Assembly: GCF_004352825.1 (NCBI RefSeq)
Contig: NZ_SJRW01000002.1
Span: forward strand, 1,054,001-1,118,000
Direction: 5' to 3'
DNA length: 64,000 bases
Source of the DNA: Luteimonas arsenica
GTDB lineage: Bacteria; Pseudomonadota; Gammaproteobacteria; Xanthomonadales; Xanthomonadaceae
The notes below the pieces were generated by a model. That model was not told the origin of the DNA and did no database searches. It worked only from the letters and a program-made list of their open reading frames with translations. Position numbers and translations under genes: made by a program. This document shows positions 44,945 through 54,723 of this stretch, in pieces. Within the stretch, counting starts at the first letter, position 1; each line of letters opens with the position of its first letter.

Positions 44945-45304
44945 ATGGGCCGTTCGAACGTCTCAGTTTCACGCAGGTGGATGGCCGTCCTGCTGATGTC
45001 TGCCTGCGCCGCCTTGCCCGCACTGGCCTCACATGCGCAGGAGGCAGCCCCGCAGCAGCCGGTACCGCAGTCGGGCACCGGGCCCGCCCCGCAGGCCCTC
45101 GACGAGGCCACGATAAAGGCCGAAATGAAGCGCATGGTCGAACAGCGCAAGCGGGAGCTGCGGCCGGAGTACGAGCGCCGCGTGCGCGAAGACGGAAAGC
45201 CGAGCGCGGACCGCTGGTTGCGCGAGACCGCTGCCGAGATGGGACGCCGCGACGGCGCCGCGATGCGGGCCAAGTACGGGGGGATGGCTGGGACGGCGGA
45301 CTGA
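44945..45304 (+). CDS. Small exported protein of unknown function
   Basis: A 119-residue protein beginning MGRSNVSVSRRWMAVLLMSACAAL, with a signal peptide cleaved near SHA-QE. A proline/glutamine-rich segment (30-50) and a charged helical region (EMKRMVEQRKRELRPEYERRV) follow. ATG 44945 is preceded by GGAGG. The helical part could be a coiled coil. The following frame at 45327 is a separate truncated gene. Function unknown. Confidence 0.6.
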   Translation: MGRSNVSVSRRWMAVLLMSACAALPALASHAQEAAPQQPVPQSGTGPAPQALDEATIKAEMKRMVEQRKRELRPEYERRVREDGKPSADRWLRETAAEMGRRDGAAMRAKYGGMAGTAD

Positions 45305-45326
45305 CGAGAGCGGGATCGGCCGCTTC

Positions 45327-45689
45327 GTGCTCGAAGCCAAGGGGCGCGGCGCGTCGAAACGCTACGACATGCAGTTCGGCTGTCCGGTCTGGCCCTGCAT
45401 GGGCACCGACAACGACGCCGATTTCTCGCGCGGACAGGCGCCGAAGCAGCGCGGTGGCGGGTTCGCAGTGGCGATGCCCGAGGGCGACTACATCATCGTG
45501 GGCTGGCGCGTGGAGCAGGGGCAGATGGTCTCGCGCTCGACCCAGGCCATCGGCATCCCGTTCCGGGTCGAAAGCGGCAAGGCCCTGTACCTGGGCAACC
45601 TGCATTTCGACGCGCACTGGGAAGACGTCCGGCTCCGAGACCGCGCCGACCGCGACCTGCCGCGCCTGAGGCATAGACGGGCACGCTAG
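45327..45689 (+). CDS. Probably 5'-truncated hypothetical protein
   Basis: The 120-residue frame starts at GTG 45327, but its first residues (LEAKGRGASKRYDMQFGCPVWP) read like the inside of a folded domain. No signal peptide or ribosome site is obvious, and in-frame residues just upstream (ESGIGRF) look coding too. Later parts (MPEGDYIIVGWRVEQGQ, IPFRVESGKALYLGNLHF) suggest a beta-rich exported protein. The N-terminal part was probably lost at the junction with the preceding gene. Function unknown. Confidence 0.5.
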   Translation: MLEAKGRGASKRYDMQFGCPVWPCMGTDNDADFSRGQAPKQRGGGFAVAMPEGDYIIVGWRVEQGQMVSRSTQAIGIPFRVESGKALYLGNLHFDAHWEDVRLRDRADRDLPRLRHRRAR

Positions 45690-46246
45690 CGCTCTGGCGA
45701 CACGCGCGGAGTCCATGCATCCGGCTTCGCGCCCATGCGGAGCATGTGCTTGCGGAACACGAGCACGCTGTCCGACAAGGCATCGGTGCGCACGAACGCG
45801 ATGGGAAGCCCCGGTTCGGCGTCGTGGATGGAGGCTGCCTGGAATCCACGGTGCTGCAGCTGTTGCGCGACCTGGCGCGCGGTGGCATCCGGATCGTCGA
45901 CGACGAATCCCAGCGCCGCGCCGTGCGGGCCCAGCAGCTCGAACATGCGCGGATCGGGCTGGTTGATGATGGTGCCGCTGGCGAAGATGGTGCGCTGCAC
46001 GTTGGGCGAGTCGGCACGGAAGCGCGGGCGTTGGCCCAGCGATTGCATCACGTCCTCGATCGCCACCAACGCCTCGGCGGAGCTGGCGCTGAACACCTGG
46101 TAGTCGCGATCCGGGAACGGCAGCGGGTTGCGATCATAGGCGAGCGCAAGCGTCCACAGGCCAAGCAGCAGGGTCGCCAGCGGTACGAGGATCACGAGGA
46201 ACAGGGGCACCTGGACGCTGCGGTTCTTCCTGCGGGTGGCGGCCAT
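45686..46246 (-). CDS. Membrane-anchored protein of unknown function
   Basis: A 186-residue protein with a basic N-terminus (AATRRKNRSVQVP) and a single membrane helix (about 13-34). A soluble domain then has repeated predicted alpha-beta units (FSASSAEALVAIEDVMQSLG, PDATARQVAQQLQHRGFQA, VLVFRKHMLRMG). ATG 46246 has GGAGA upstream. The soluble part is probably periplasmic. No family is recognised. It converges on the truncated gene ending at 45689 with a 4-bp overlap. Confidence 0.6.
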   Translation of the reverse strand: MAATRRKNRSVQVPLFLVILVPLATLLLGLWTLALAYDRNPLPFPDRDYQVFSASSAEALVAIEDVMQSLGQRPRFRADSPNVQRTIFASGTIINQPDPRMFELLGPHGAALGFVVDDPDATARQVAQQLQHRGFQAASIHDAEPGLPIAFVRTDALSDSVLVFRKHMLRMGAKPDAWTPRVSPER

Positions 46247-46491
46247 GGTCTTGTCTCCGTGCGAAACGCAGGTCAGGGGGGCGTGCGGACCGGCAATGCG
46301 ACGAGTGCGATGGCCCGCCAACGTCGTGGCTTGCGCATGCGGGGTCCCCGGCGGGTCTCTCGTGGCGAACGGCGGAGCGTGGCGCTGGCGGCCAGCGGCG
46401 GCACCGGCAACGATCGCGTGCTGCGACCGGCTTGATCGGCAAAAGGCCCTCGGCCATCCGACCGGCAAGCCCGACGCCACGTGGCTCTGCG

Positions 46492-46968
46492 TCAGTTGCC
46501 CTGCATCGCCCAGTCCACCAGCCCCTGGAGGCACTCCAGCCGCTCATAGCGGGGGCCATCGGTGGGAAGTGCGCGCAGGCAGGTGCTTGCGGCGTCCATC
46601 GCCCTGGTCCGCTGCGTGATGTGTTCGATCCGGCACGAAATGCCGTGGACGCTTGGCCAGGCACCTCCGGCACCCGTCAGCGCGCCAGCGAGTTCGCAGT
46701 CGGCGTTCCGGTAGGCAAGCCAGCTTTCGTGCTGGGACGTGACGGCGCGGGCCAGTGGCGAGGGTTCATCGGCATCACCGTCCAGGGCGGTGAGCAGCCG
46801 GCCGCGGGCCTCGGCAAGTGCCGCCCGGGCGGCGTCCAGCTCATCGCCCACCACGTACAGCGTGTGCATCGCGCTGCCTTCGGGCCACTCGTCCCGTCCG
46901 TCCTGTGCATGCGCGCAGGCCGCCAGCGTGACCAGCGCCGTGGCGGCGAGGGTCGGAAGGGTCTTCAT
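46492..46968 (-). CDS. LprI/DUF1311-like exported protein
   Basis: A 158-residue protein with a signal peptide (AATALVTLAACAHA-QD). The mature part has QHESWLAYRNADCELAGAL, a Trp/Tyr/Cys pattern typical of LprI-like (DUF1311) domains, with paired Cys later (SCRIEHI, STCLRAL, LECLQGL). Such proteins include periplasmic lysozyme inhibitors. ATG 46968 was chosen over longer frames. The match to the family is by motif and is moderate. Confidence 0.6.
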   Translation of the reverse strand: MKTLPTLAATALVTLAACAHAQDGRDEWPEGSAMHTLYVVGDELDAARAALAEARGRLLTALDGDADEPSPLARAVTSQHESWLAYRNADCELAGALTGAGGAWPSVHGISCRIEHITQRTRAMDAASTCLRALPTDGPRYERLECLQGLVDWAMQGN

Positions 46969-47112
46969 GCGGCTCAGGGTGCCTCGCCCGGGATGGGCGC
47001 GGCCATCAGGCTGGCTGCGAGCGCCAGGTGGATGGGAGGAAGTTTCAGGGCCACGGCGGTGCTCCATGCGGGTGGTGAAGGGGGAGGATATCCGCTGACG
47101 CAGCCCTGGCGG

Positions 47113-47589
47113 CTACTTCCGCCGCGCCACCCAGGTGTCCAGTGCCTTGGCGAACGCCTGCCTGTCCCGCGCACCGAAGGCCGCCGGTCCGCCCGTCTGC
47201 ACGCCCGCGCCGCGCAGTTCTTCCATGAAGTTCCGCACCGACAGGCGCTCGGCGATGTTGTCCCTGGTGAACCGCTCGCCGCGCGGATTCACGGCGTCCG
47301 CCCCCTTGGCCAGCACGCGCGAGGCGAGGGGGATGTCCTGGGTGACGACCAGGTCGCCCGGTCCGGCGCGTTCGGCGATCAGGTCGTCCGCCGCGTCGAA
47401 GCCGCCCTGCACCTGCAGCGCGCGCACGAAGCGCGAGCCCGGCGTGCGCAGCCACTGGTTGGCGACCAGGGTCACCGGCACCTGCGCGCGCTCGGCGGCG
47501 CGGAACAGCATGTCCTTCACCGGGCCGGGACAGGCGTCGGCATCGACCCAGATCTGCGGCGTGGCGGGCGGGGGCATGGCATCGGTCAT
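47113..47589 (-). CDS. yaiI: YaiI/YqxD family protein (UPF0178)
   Basis: A 158-residue protein that matches the YaiI/YqxD (DUF188) family. It has [16 protein letters not shown] (acidic residues of a PIN/NYN-like active site), [24 protein letters not shown] and the C-terminal [15 protein letters not shown]. Family members are PIN-like putative ribonucleases whose cellular role is not established. It stands alone, divergent from the amidohydrolase at 47664. Confidence 0.88.
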   Translation of the reverse strand: MTDAMPPPATPQIWVDADACPGPVKDMLFRAAERAQVPVTLVANQWLRTPGSRFVRALQVQGGFDAADDLIAERAGPGDLVVTQDIPLASRVLAKGADAVNPRGERFTRDNIAERLSVRNFMEELRGAGVQTGGPAAFGARDRQAFAKALDTWVARRK

Positions 47590-47663
47590 GGCGGTAGAGC
47601 CTACTCGCGCTTCCGGGCTGGCGGGGGCGCCTTCGGTTACAGTTCCGCGTCCGTCGCCTGAGA

Positions 47664-48509
47664 ATGCCCGTGCCCAGACTGCTGCTGTTCCTCATGATGC
47701 TGGTTGCCGGCGGCGCTGCGGCTTCAGGCCCGGTCTTCGACGTCCATGTGCATCTCCGCGAAGGCGAGATGTCGCTGCGGGAATACATGGCCGACGTGGA
47801 GGCATCGGGGGTGGAGCTCTCCGGCCTGGGCGCCATGTGGTTCGGCGGCCCACACCAGGCCCGCCAGGGCGATCCCGATGCGATCCGCGCCGGCAACGAC
47901 CGCGTCATCGCACTGGCCAAGACACATGCGCAGGTGGTGCCCATCGCCACCGTCCATCCCTACGACGAAGCCGCGGCGATCGCCGAGCTGGAACGTGTCG
48001 CCGCAGCGGGCGTGCGGGTGCTGAAGCTGCATGCGCACACGCAGCGCTTCGATATCTCCGATCCGCGGGTGGAGGCGCTGGTACGGCGTGCCGGGGAACT
48101 GGAGATGGTCGTGCTGACGGACAACGCCCACATCCTGCCCGGTGACAGCGAGAAGCTGTTCAACCTGGTGGTGCGGGTGCCGGGCACGAAGTTCATCCTC
48201 GCCCACATCGGCGGCATGAACTTCCGCTACTGGAACATCGTGGCGCTGGCGCGGACCGCCGACGGATTCGCGATGGACAACCTGTATTTCGACATCTCCG
48301 GGCCGGTGCTGCTGGCGCCGGGTTCGCCGATCGAGGACGAGTTCGTCTGGACGCTCCGCAACGTGGGCATCGACCACGTCCTGCTGGGCTCCGACTACCC
48401 GCAGATGGGCCTGGGTGCCGCGGTGGATGCGCTGGAGCGGCTGGATCTGACCGACGCGGAGAAGGAAAAGATCCGCCACGGCAACGCGGCCCGCCTGTTC
48501 GGGCGGTGA
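47664..48509 (+). CDS. Exported amidohydrolase-2 family hydrolase
   Basis: A 281-residue TIM-barrel hydrolase with a signal peptide (1-20). The metal motif [12 protein letters not shown] (HxH) is followed by [20 protein letters not shown] and the closing [13 protein letters not shown] with the catalytic Asp. This fits the amidohydrolase-related (PF04909) group, which includes decarboxylases and lactonases. Export is unusual but not unique. The cupin gene begins 27 bp later on the same strand, so the two may be co-expressed. Confidence 0.8.
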   Translation: MPVPRLLLFLMMLVAGGAAASGPVFDVHVHLREGEMSLREYMADVEASGVELSGLGAMWFGGPHQARQGDPDAIRAGNDRVIALAKTHAQVVPIATVHPYDEAAAIAELERVAAAGVRVLKLHAHTQRFDISDPRVEALVRRAGELEMVVLTDNAHILPGDSEKLFNLVVRVPGTKFILAHIGGMNFRYWNIVALARTADGFAMDNLYFDISGPVLLAPGSPIEDEFVWTLRNVGIDHVLLGSDYPQMGLGAAVDALERLDLTDAEKEKIRHGNAARLFGR

Positions 48510-48536
48510 ACCGCGATCTGGACCGGAGGACGACGC

Positions 48537-48932
48537 ATGGCACGCAATGATTTCGACCCCGCCACGGTCAAGCCGGACGGGCGCCCGCCGACGCAGGAGC
48601 AGCTGTTCGATCCGGCCGTCGACGGGCCCTGGCGCGGATCCGTCGAGGGCATCGCCCTTGGAGGGGCGGTCACCGTGCTCGCCTACGGGACCGACACGCC
48701 CGGCGAAGGCCCGCGCCTCCACGTGCATCCGTATGACGAGACATTCATCGTGGTCGCGGGGCGGGCCAGGTTCTTCATCGGGGACACGACCATCGACGCC
48801 GCCGCCGGCGACGTCCTCCTCGGCCCCGCGGGGGTTCCTCATCGATTCGAGAATCTCGGGCCCGGCCGCCTGCAGACGGTCGACATCCACCATTCGCCGC
48901 GGTGGATCCAGACCGACCTGGAGCAGGACTGA
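48537..48932 (+). CDS. Cupin-domain protein
   Basis: A 131-residue single-domain cupin. Motif 1 is GPRLHVHPYDETFIVVAGRA (two His and a Glu for metal) and motif 2 is GDVLLGPAGVPHRFENLG (His). No signal peptide. Small cupins of this type serve as metal-binding isomerases, dioxygenases or sensors; the substrate is unknown. The AGGACGACGC region before ATG 48537 gives a ribosome site. Confidence 0.82.
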   Translation: MARNDFDPATVKPDGRPPTQEQLFDPAVDGPWRGSVEGIALGGAVTVLAYGTDTPGEGPRLHVHPYDETFIVVAGRARFFIGDTTIDAAAGDVLLGPAGVPHRFENLGPGRLQTVDIHHSPRWIQTDLEQD

Positions 48933-48965
48933 CGGGCCCGAGCCAGTCCCTGTGCGCGGGCCCGG

Positions 48966-49382
48966 TCAGGCGTCAGGCGCCTGCTCGCAGTTCACCATCC
49001 ACGACACGCCGAAGCGGTCGGTGCACATGCCGAAGCGCTCGGCCCAGAACGTCTTCTCCAGCGGCATCGTCACCCTGCCGCCTTCGGAGATGCCGGCGAA
49101 CAGGCGTTCGGCTTCGGCCACATCCTTCGCGTTGAGCGACAGCGAGAAGCCGCCGAACGGCGTGGCGTAGTCCGGCGGGCAGTCCGATCCCATCAGGATG
49201 GAGCCGTCGGGGAAGCGCAGCGTGGCGTGCATGATCTTGCTGCCGTCGCCGCCGGGCGCCTCGTCGGCCATCGGCGACTCCGCCCAGGTGTGGGTGAACA
49301 GGCAGTCGGCGCCCAGGGCCTGCTGGTAGAAATCGAAGGCGGCCTTGCAGTCGCCGTCGGGGAAGCTGAGGTAGGGGTTCAT
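48966..49382 (-). CDS. VOC-superfamily (PhnB-like) protein
   Basis: A 138-residue protein with the two beta-alpha-beta-beta units of the VOC fold. It begins MNPYLSFPDGDCKAAFDFYQ, has HATLRFPDGSILMGSD in the middle and FWAERFGMCTDRFGVSWMVN at the end. This matches the PhnB/YjdN 3-demethylubiquinone-9-methyltransferase-like group, whose members bind small metabolites. I chose ATG 49382; the longer frame upstream is not conserved in character. Function unknown. Confidence 0.85.
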   Translation of the reverse strand: MNPYLSFPDGDCKAAFDFYQQALGADCLFTHTWAESPMADEAPGGDGSKIMHATLRFPDGSILMGSDCPPDYATPFGGFSLSLNAKDVAEAERLFAGISEGGRVTMPLEKTFWAERFGMCTDRFGVSWMVNCEQAPDA

Positions 49383-49670
49383 GGCGGTGGTGCCCGCGGC
49401 TGGTGGGTGGAGATGGGTTCTAGTCGTGTCTCCGGCGCCGGATCGTCCACGGTCCACAGGACGGGCGCACGCCGAAGTCGACCGCATCCGGCGGGCCTGC
49501 TGCGATGCAAAATGAACACTTGTCTATTTTGTGTACAGTTGTCCTCGAGCTCACCGCAGGTCCCTTGGGGGACGCCAGACCGGGGACATGTCGAAGGAGC
49601 TCTTGAGTCGCGTTGCTGCTTGCTGTTCCGCAGTCCAGTAGTCCAACCACACACTCTTGGGGATACACAC

Positions 49671-51125
49671 ATGATTCGCATGGGCAAGATCGCAGTCTGC
49701 ATTGCGTTGGCCACGGGCCTGGCCTTGGCCGGTCCCGTCGCCGCCCGCTCCGGCGGTACGGGGGGCGCCGCCGGCATCGACGCCACCGCCGTCGCGGAGG
49801 GGAACGTCACCTTCTTCGTCGCGGACCCGGAACTGGGCCTGGCCGGCGTCTACAGCGCCAATGGCACCGACCTCTACTTCGAAGCCCGCCGGGCGCTGGA
49901 TCCGGCCACTGGCGCGCCCGGCGCGCTCAGCGTCCGCGTCATCGATGCCGAAGCGCGCACGCTCGCGCTGGGCGGCGAGCCCTACGCGAAACACTGGGTG
50001 CCGCAGCCTGGCGAGTTCGGGAAGGGGGAGGGGGCGGAACAGGCGCGGATGCTCGCGAGTCTGGGCGAGGCGCTGGGAGCCGCCAGGCTGCATCCGTCGC
50101 TGTCGGCCGAGAAGTCGGCGCTGGCGGCACTGGCCAGGCAGGCCGCGGGCACGTCCGCGGGATTCCCGCTGCGCACGGGCGCGGACGCCACCACGTACGC
50201 GGCGCCGGCTGCGGCCCAGGTGTCCGACTTCTACCTGCAGTCGGCCCGCGACCTGAAGCTCGAGCGCAAACCCGACGGCACGCTGGTCGCCGATCTCGGT
50301 GGGGGCATCGCGCTGGAGGCCTCGCAGCGCTTCATCGCGGACGAGCCCGACGAGGACGGCCGCATGGGCCGCTTCGACACCTATTCGATGGTGAGGGCGG
50401 CCGACGGCTATGTCCTGGCGACCGAACTGGGCGGCGACGAGCTTCCCGAGGGCTGGGACGAGGCGATGGATCGGGTGAACGAGCGGGAGCACCACGCGCT
50501 GGCGGCGGACTTCGGCCGCGCGGCCACGGCCCTGAACTCGCTCGCCTATGGGGTCCGGAGCGCGGGCGCGGCCCTCAGCCCGGACAATGAGCAGGCCTCG
50601 TTGCAGCGGCTGGCGCAGACCCTGGCCACCCACCTGCTGCCGGTGCGCGACGAAAAGATCGACGACGGCAAGTCCGGGGACGAGCGGCTCACCCGCGCCG
50701 CCGGCCTGTACCAGACCTACATCCAGGTGTGGCGCAAGCCCTTCGTCGTGATCGCGGAGCACTCCGGCACGCGCGTGGGCAAGTGGAAGTTCAGGAGTAC
50801 CTCGACGTCGAGCACCAAGGTCCACCAGGGCTGGGTCAGCTACTGCAACCACGGCACCTGCGCGGCGGGTTCGAAAATGACCCACAAGTGCACGTTCACC
50901 GGCCCACGGTTGACCTGGTACCGGTTGCCGTCGCGGCGCTCGGATGCCGGTGGCCATACCTGCAGCACGCCGTACTGGGCGATCGCGCGCGGCGGGCACC
51001 ACAACTGCCATGACGATTCTTCGGTCCAGGTCAGGGCGGTGCGGGGGCAGTCCTACTCCGTCACGGGCGGCCGCTGTGGCGATTCGTGGTTCTCGGCGTA
51101 CGCGCCGACCTGCGGCGCGCAGTAA
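49671..51125 (+). CDS. Large exported protein with Cys-rich C-terminus, unknown
   Basis: A 484-residue protein with a signal peptide (1-25, VAA-RS). The body is Ala-rich and mostly helical. The last 100 residues differ in style: they hold seven Cys (SYC, GTC, HKC, HTC, HNC, GRC, PTC) with many aromatic and basic residues, like a disulfide-stabilised binding domain. ATG 49671 follows TTGGGGA. I recognise no family. It is likely secreted or periplasmic; the C-terminal domain could bind carbohydrate or a cell surface (inference). Confidence 0.65.
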   Translation: MIRMGKIAVCIALATGLALAGPVAARSGGTGGAAGIDATAVAEGNVTFFVADPELGLAGVYSANGTDLYFEARRALDPATGAPGALSVRVIDAEARTLALGGEPYAKHWVPQPGEFGKGEGAEQARMLASLGEALGAARLHPSLSAEKSALAALARQAAGTSAGFPLRTGADATTYAAPAAAQVSDFYLQSARDLKLERKPDGTLVADLGGGIALEASQRFIADEPDEDGRMGRFDTYSMVRAADGYVLATELGGDELPEGWDEAMDRVNEREHHALAADFGRAATALNSLAYGVRSAGAALSPDNEQASLQRLAQTLATHLLPVRDEKIDDGKSGDERLTRAAGLYQTYIQVWRKPFVVIAEHSGTRVGKWKFRSTSTSSTKVHQGWVSYCNHGTCAAGSKMTHKCTFTGPRLTWYRLPSRRSDAGGHTCSTPYWAIARGGHHNCHDDSSVQVRAVRGQSYSVTGGRCGDSWFSAYAPTCGAQ

Positions 51126-51186
51126 GCGCCGGTAGCGATGTGGCACGGCGACGCCGGACGCTGGTCCGGCGTCGTCGCATCCGGGG

Positions 51187-51879
51187 TCAGGCGGGTCGGG
51201 ACGTGGCGGAGGCTTTCGCGCTGATGCCGCGTGCACCGATGACGATCATCTTGACCATCGTGGTCAGTTCGTCGATCTGTCCGGCATCGCGTTCGGGCGG
51301 CAGGTCCATCGCGCTGGCGCCGACCGCGAACACCAGTCGCGTGATGGCACGGGCCACCAGGTCCGGTGCATGCAGGGGGATGCCGGTGGTCTCGGCGAGC
51401 CGGACCAGGTCCTCGCGCAGTTCTTCCTCGAAGAAGCGCAGCTGTGCGTCCACCGCATGCTTGTAGGCGTCCGACCCGGCCAGGCCCTCGCGCAGGAGAA
51501 GGTGCAGGAACTTGTCGTCGGCGCGCAGCCGGTCGAAGAACGCTTCCACCGAACTGCGCACCACGCTGTGTCCGGAGGTCGCGCGATGGCGGGCCTGGCC
51601 GATGACCGTGCGCAGCGAGGCGCCGGCGCGTTCGATGAGGGTGACGGCCAACTCGTCGATGTCGCGGAAGTGGCGGTAGAAGCTGTTGGGCGCGATCCCG
51701 GCCTCGCGCGTGACTTCGCGCAGGCCCAGGGTGGAGACGCTGCGGTTGGGGCCGAGCAGGGCCATCGCCGCCGCGATCAGGTCCTCGCGCGTGATCGAAG
51801 GCCTGCGGCCGAGGCCGCGGCGGGGGAGCGGTTTGGAATCGGGCACGGATGGAGTGATCGGAGGGTCTGCCGTCATCAT
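51187..51879 (-). CDS. fabR: TetR-family regulator, FabR-like
   Basis: A 230-residue regulator. Its helix-turn-helix reads LREVTREAGIAPNSFYRHFRDIDEL, very close to FabR/DesT, and the ligand domain (SGHSVVRSSVEAFFDRLRADDKFLHLLLREG) also follows FabR. FabR represses unsaturated fatty-acid genes in response to acyl-thioesters. Start ATG 51879 (or 51876) was chosen; the frame is open much further upstream, over sequence without protein character. The divergent neighbour is a candidate effector gene and not a lipid gene, so the target is elsewhere or unknown. Confidence 0.82.
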   Translation of the reverse strand: MMTADPPITPSVPDSKPLPRRGLGRRPSITREDLIAAAMALLGPNRSVSTLGLREVTREAGIAPNSFYRHFRDIDELAVTLIERAGASLRTVIGQARHRATSGHSVVRSSVEAFFDRLRADDKFLHLLLREGLAGSDAYKHAVDAQLRFFEEELREDLVRLAETTGIPLHAPDLVARAITRLVFAVGASAMDLPPERDAGQIDELTTMVKMIVIGARGISAKASATSRPA

Positions 51880-52163
51880 CGCGCAAACCGGGGTGGGGTG
51901 CCGCCGGCGTTGACCGGTTGCCGTCGCTGCAGTCCCGGTCGCGCTGGTAGGCGCTGCTCCCCGACCCGGCATCGACTTGGGCGGCCACGTCGCTTCGCGC
52001 GTTGCGAAAGGACTTGATGCGATGCGGCACGGATGACGGTTTGGCGTGGGTATCGCGCATTCATCCTGGCCGCGTGCTTCGAAGCACGGGTTTTCCCCAG
52101 TAGGTGGGTATCGGGTGCTCCGGAAAAATGGACGAGTTCCCTTCCGCCCCCACGGAGCCCCGA

Positions 52164-54704
52164 ATGCACCCCACCATAGACGGTTCGTCCACGCTGCACG
52201 TCGTACCCCTCCGCCACGAACCTGCACCTGCGGACGGCACCGTGATGCCGGTGGACCACGGATCGAAGCCCGCGGATGCTGCCGGCGACCCCGGCACCGC
52301 GGAACACACCGACCAGGCGCATGCCGAATGGCAGGAGGCCGAGCAGGCCGCGGCCGATGCGCCACCCCATGACTACACGGCGGTGTCCAGCGCGCGCGAG
52401 AAGCGCGAGGCCTTCGAAACCGCGGTGCGCGCGGAGATCGAGGCGCTGCCGGATTTTGTCGGCCCGGTCGCGGGTGGCACCGGCCGCATCGAGGCCAAGT
52501 CCGGCCCGGTGCTGCAGCGCTATGCGGACGATCCGGCCGCGCTGGACGCGGTCAATGGGGTGGTGGCGGAACTCGAAGCGCTGCAGCCGCTTGCGCAGCG
52601 CCCCGCGGTCGAGCGCCTGCTGAACGAGGCGAAGGCGCAGCCGGATGCGGAATCGGTGGTCGAAACGCTCGCAGAAGGCCTGGATGGGCTGTCGGAAAGC
52701 GATCGCGCGTACCTCACCACCAGTCCCGAGCTCGCGACCCTGATCCGCGAAAACGTCGAACCCTGGGTGTCCGGGCCGTATTCGGGCCTGCAGGGCGATG
52801 CGCTGCTGACCGCGACCGCGGCTGCGAACGAGTCCTCGCGTCGGCTGCAGGCGCTGACCGAGGGCCTGCCCCCGGATCTCGCCTACGGCGTGGTGCTCGG
52901 CAACCTCGATACGATCCAGAACATCGCGCAGCTGAAACCGATGTATCTGGGCAATCCGTCGGCCTTCGGCGGCGAGGCCTTCGGGCGCCTGTCCGACGCG
53001 GTGGCCGCGCTGGGCGATACGCCGGAAGGCAATGCGCTGCGCGCGGACATCGCAACGCTGTTCGTGGCCGGCGGCATCGACCGGGGGCAGGGCGGTCCGC
53101 TCGCCACGGTCATGGCCGATGCGGTGCGAAACGGATCCAGCCCGGGGCTTGCGCTTGAGATCATCGAGCAGCTGCCGGACGTCGGCGAGGGCGATCTTGC
53201 CGAGGTTGCGACCACGAAGCTGGTGGAGGCCGGCGAGTCGCTGGCCGACGACATCGCCGGTGACCTCGAGGACTACAACGAGATGCTGGCGGAGCTGGGC
53301 ATCCTGCTGAAGCGCAACGAGGGCCTGCCCGCCGAGGCCACCGATGCCGCGATCCAGGCTTGGCTGGACGGGCAGGATCCGGAGTGGCAGTCGGACTTCG
53401 AAGCGTTGGAGGGCCGCCTGATCGAACGCGCGGAAACGATGCGCGAGCTGCTGGCCGGCGTGGCCGCGCTGCCTGACGACGCGAAGGGCGACATCGAGGG
53501 GGAGCTGAAGGACCTGTTCAATCGCGAAGACGTGCTGGACGCGGTGAACCTGGCCGCCAGCCGCGATCGCAGCTTCCTGACCGGCCCCGAGGCCGACCTG
53601 ATGATCGCACTGGCCGACCCGGCGCGCGCCGGTGCGGCGGGTGCGGACACGCTGCGTCAGATCGGCAACCACGCGATCCAGCAGCAGGCCTCGCTGATCT
53701 TCGCCGACCTCGAGCATGGCAACCCGGCCAGCGCGACCGCCGCGAAGGCGGAGCTGCGGGCGCTGGGCGATCGCGTGGCGGTGCTGTTCGGCGGGGACGC
53801 CGACGCGTACCGCCAGGCGATCGGCGCGCTGGACGGTTTCGCCGACCTGCCGGCGAACGCCACTGCGGCGCAGGTGGAGGCGGCGGCGACGCGCCTGGAT
53901 TCGGCGCTCGGCCGCATCGAAGGCTTCGGCCGCGACAGCGCTCCGGGCGTGCTGTTGCGTTCGCTGGGCGTGGCCGCGGGCGTGCTGGCGCTCAACAAGT
54001 ACGCCAGCCAGGCGGTCGACGATCCCACGCTGCGCGACCAGGTCGCCACGCTCGGCGCGGCCTCCGGGCTCGGCAGCGCCACCATCGCGCTGCTGCAGAA
54101 GCCGGGCAGCGTCGATGTGTCCGGCGTCGGCGCACTCGACGACGCGCGCGGGCGCCTCGGGCCGCTGGGGCTGGCCAACTGGGGCAAGGCGCTGGGCGTG
54201 TTCTCGGCGGTGGGCGACCTCGCCTACATGGTCGACGCGATCCGCGAGGGCGAAGGGGTGGAGGCCGGGCTCCACGCCCTGGCAGGCGCCGGCACGGTGG
54301 TGCTGAGCGTGGCATCGGGCCCGGTCGGCTGGATCGTGGGCGGAAGCATGATCGCGCTTTCGATGTTCGGGCAGGCCAGCCTGGCCGGCTTCCACGAAGG
54401 CCAGGAGGCCCGCGAGGCCTCGATCGACTACCTGGTGGCCGCCGGCCTTGAGCGCGACGTCGCCGAGCTGCTGGCCGACACTGGCGAGACCCAGGGAGGC
54501 CCGGCGGTGCCGGCCGTGCCGTTGATCCTGGAGACGGCGCGGTTCGGCGGTCTGGTGGGCCACGAAGGCAAGCGGATGACCGCGGAGGAGACGATCGAGG
54601 CGCTCAACGCCATGAGCGGCGATGCGGACCAGCTCAACGCGCTGCAGGCGCAGGTCAACCAGCTGCGCTACGCCAACCAGCACCTGCTGCTCGGGGGAGG
54701 CTAA
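52164..54704 (+). CDS. Large modular protein, candidate secreted effector
   Basis: An 846-residue protein with a disordered Pro/His-rich start, a long alpha-helical, acidic middle, and a C-terminal region with hydrophobic Gly/Ala-rich segments: LLRSLGVAAGVLALNKY (about 595) and VVLSVASGPVGWIVGGSMIAL (about 711-731). These could insert into a membrane. The region is homologous to the gene at 62637-64000. No signal peptide. ATG 52164 has GGAG 6 bp upstream; ATG 52128 is possible. Family unknown to me. A secreted pore-forming or adaptor role is inferred only. Confidence 0.65.
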   Translation: MHPTIDGSSTLHVVPLRHEPAPADGTVMPVDHGSKPADAAGDPGTAEHTDQAHAEWQEAEQAAADAPPHDYTAVSSAREKREAFETAVRAEIEALPDFVGPVAGGTGRIEAKSGPVLQRYADDPAALDAVNGVVAELEALQPLAQRPAVERLLNEAKAQPDAESVVETLAEGLDGLSESDRAYLTTSPELATLIRENVEPWVSGPYSGLQGDALLTATAAANESSRRLQALTEGLPPDLAYGVVLGNLDTIQNIAQLKPMYLGNPSAFGGEAFGRLSDAVAALGDTPEGNALRADIATLFVAGGIDRGQGGPLATVMADAVRNGSSPGLALEIIEQLPDVGEGDLAEVATTKLVEAGESLADDIAGDLEDYNEMLAELGILLKRNEGLPAEATDAAIQAWLDGQDPEWQSDFEALEGRLIERAETMRELLAGVAALPDDAKGDIEGELKDLFNREDVLDAVNLAASRDRSFLTGPEADLMIALADPARAGAAGADTLRQIGNHAIQQQASLIFADLEHGNPASATAAKAELRALGDRVAVLFGGDADAYRQAIGALDGFADLPANATAAQVEAAATRLDSALGRIEGFGRDSAPGVLLRSLGVAAGVLALNKYASQAVDDPTLRDQVATLGAASGLGSATIALLQKPGSVDVSGVGALDDARGRLGPLGLANWGKALGVFSAVGDLAYMVDAIREGEGVEAGLHALAGAGTVVLSVASGPVGWIVGGSMIALSMFGQASLAGFHEGQEAREASIDYLVAAGLERDVAELLADTGETQGGPAVPAVPLILETARFGGLVGHEGKRMTAEETIEALNAMSGDADQLNALQAQVNQLRYANQHLLLGGG

Positions 54705-54723
54705 CCCCGCCGGGCGGCCTCGA

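Noticed and set aside
49505-49545. A palindrome-like AT-rich stretch upstream of 49671 as an operator.
   Set aside because: The symmetry is weak and no matching regulator is adjacent. It may only be promoter sequence.
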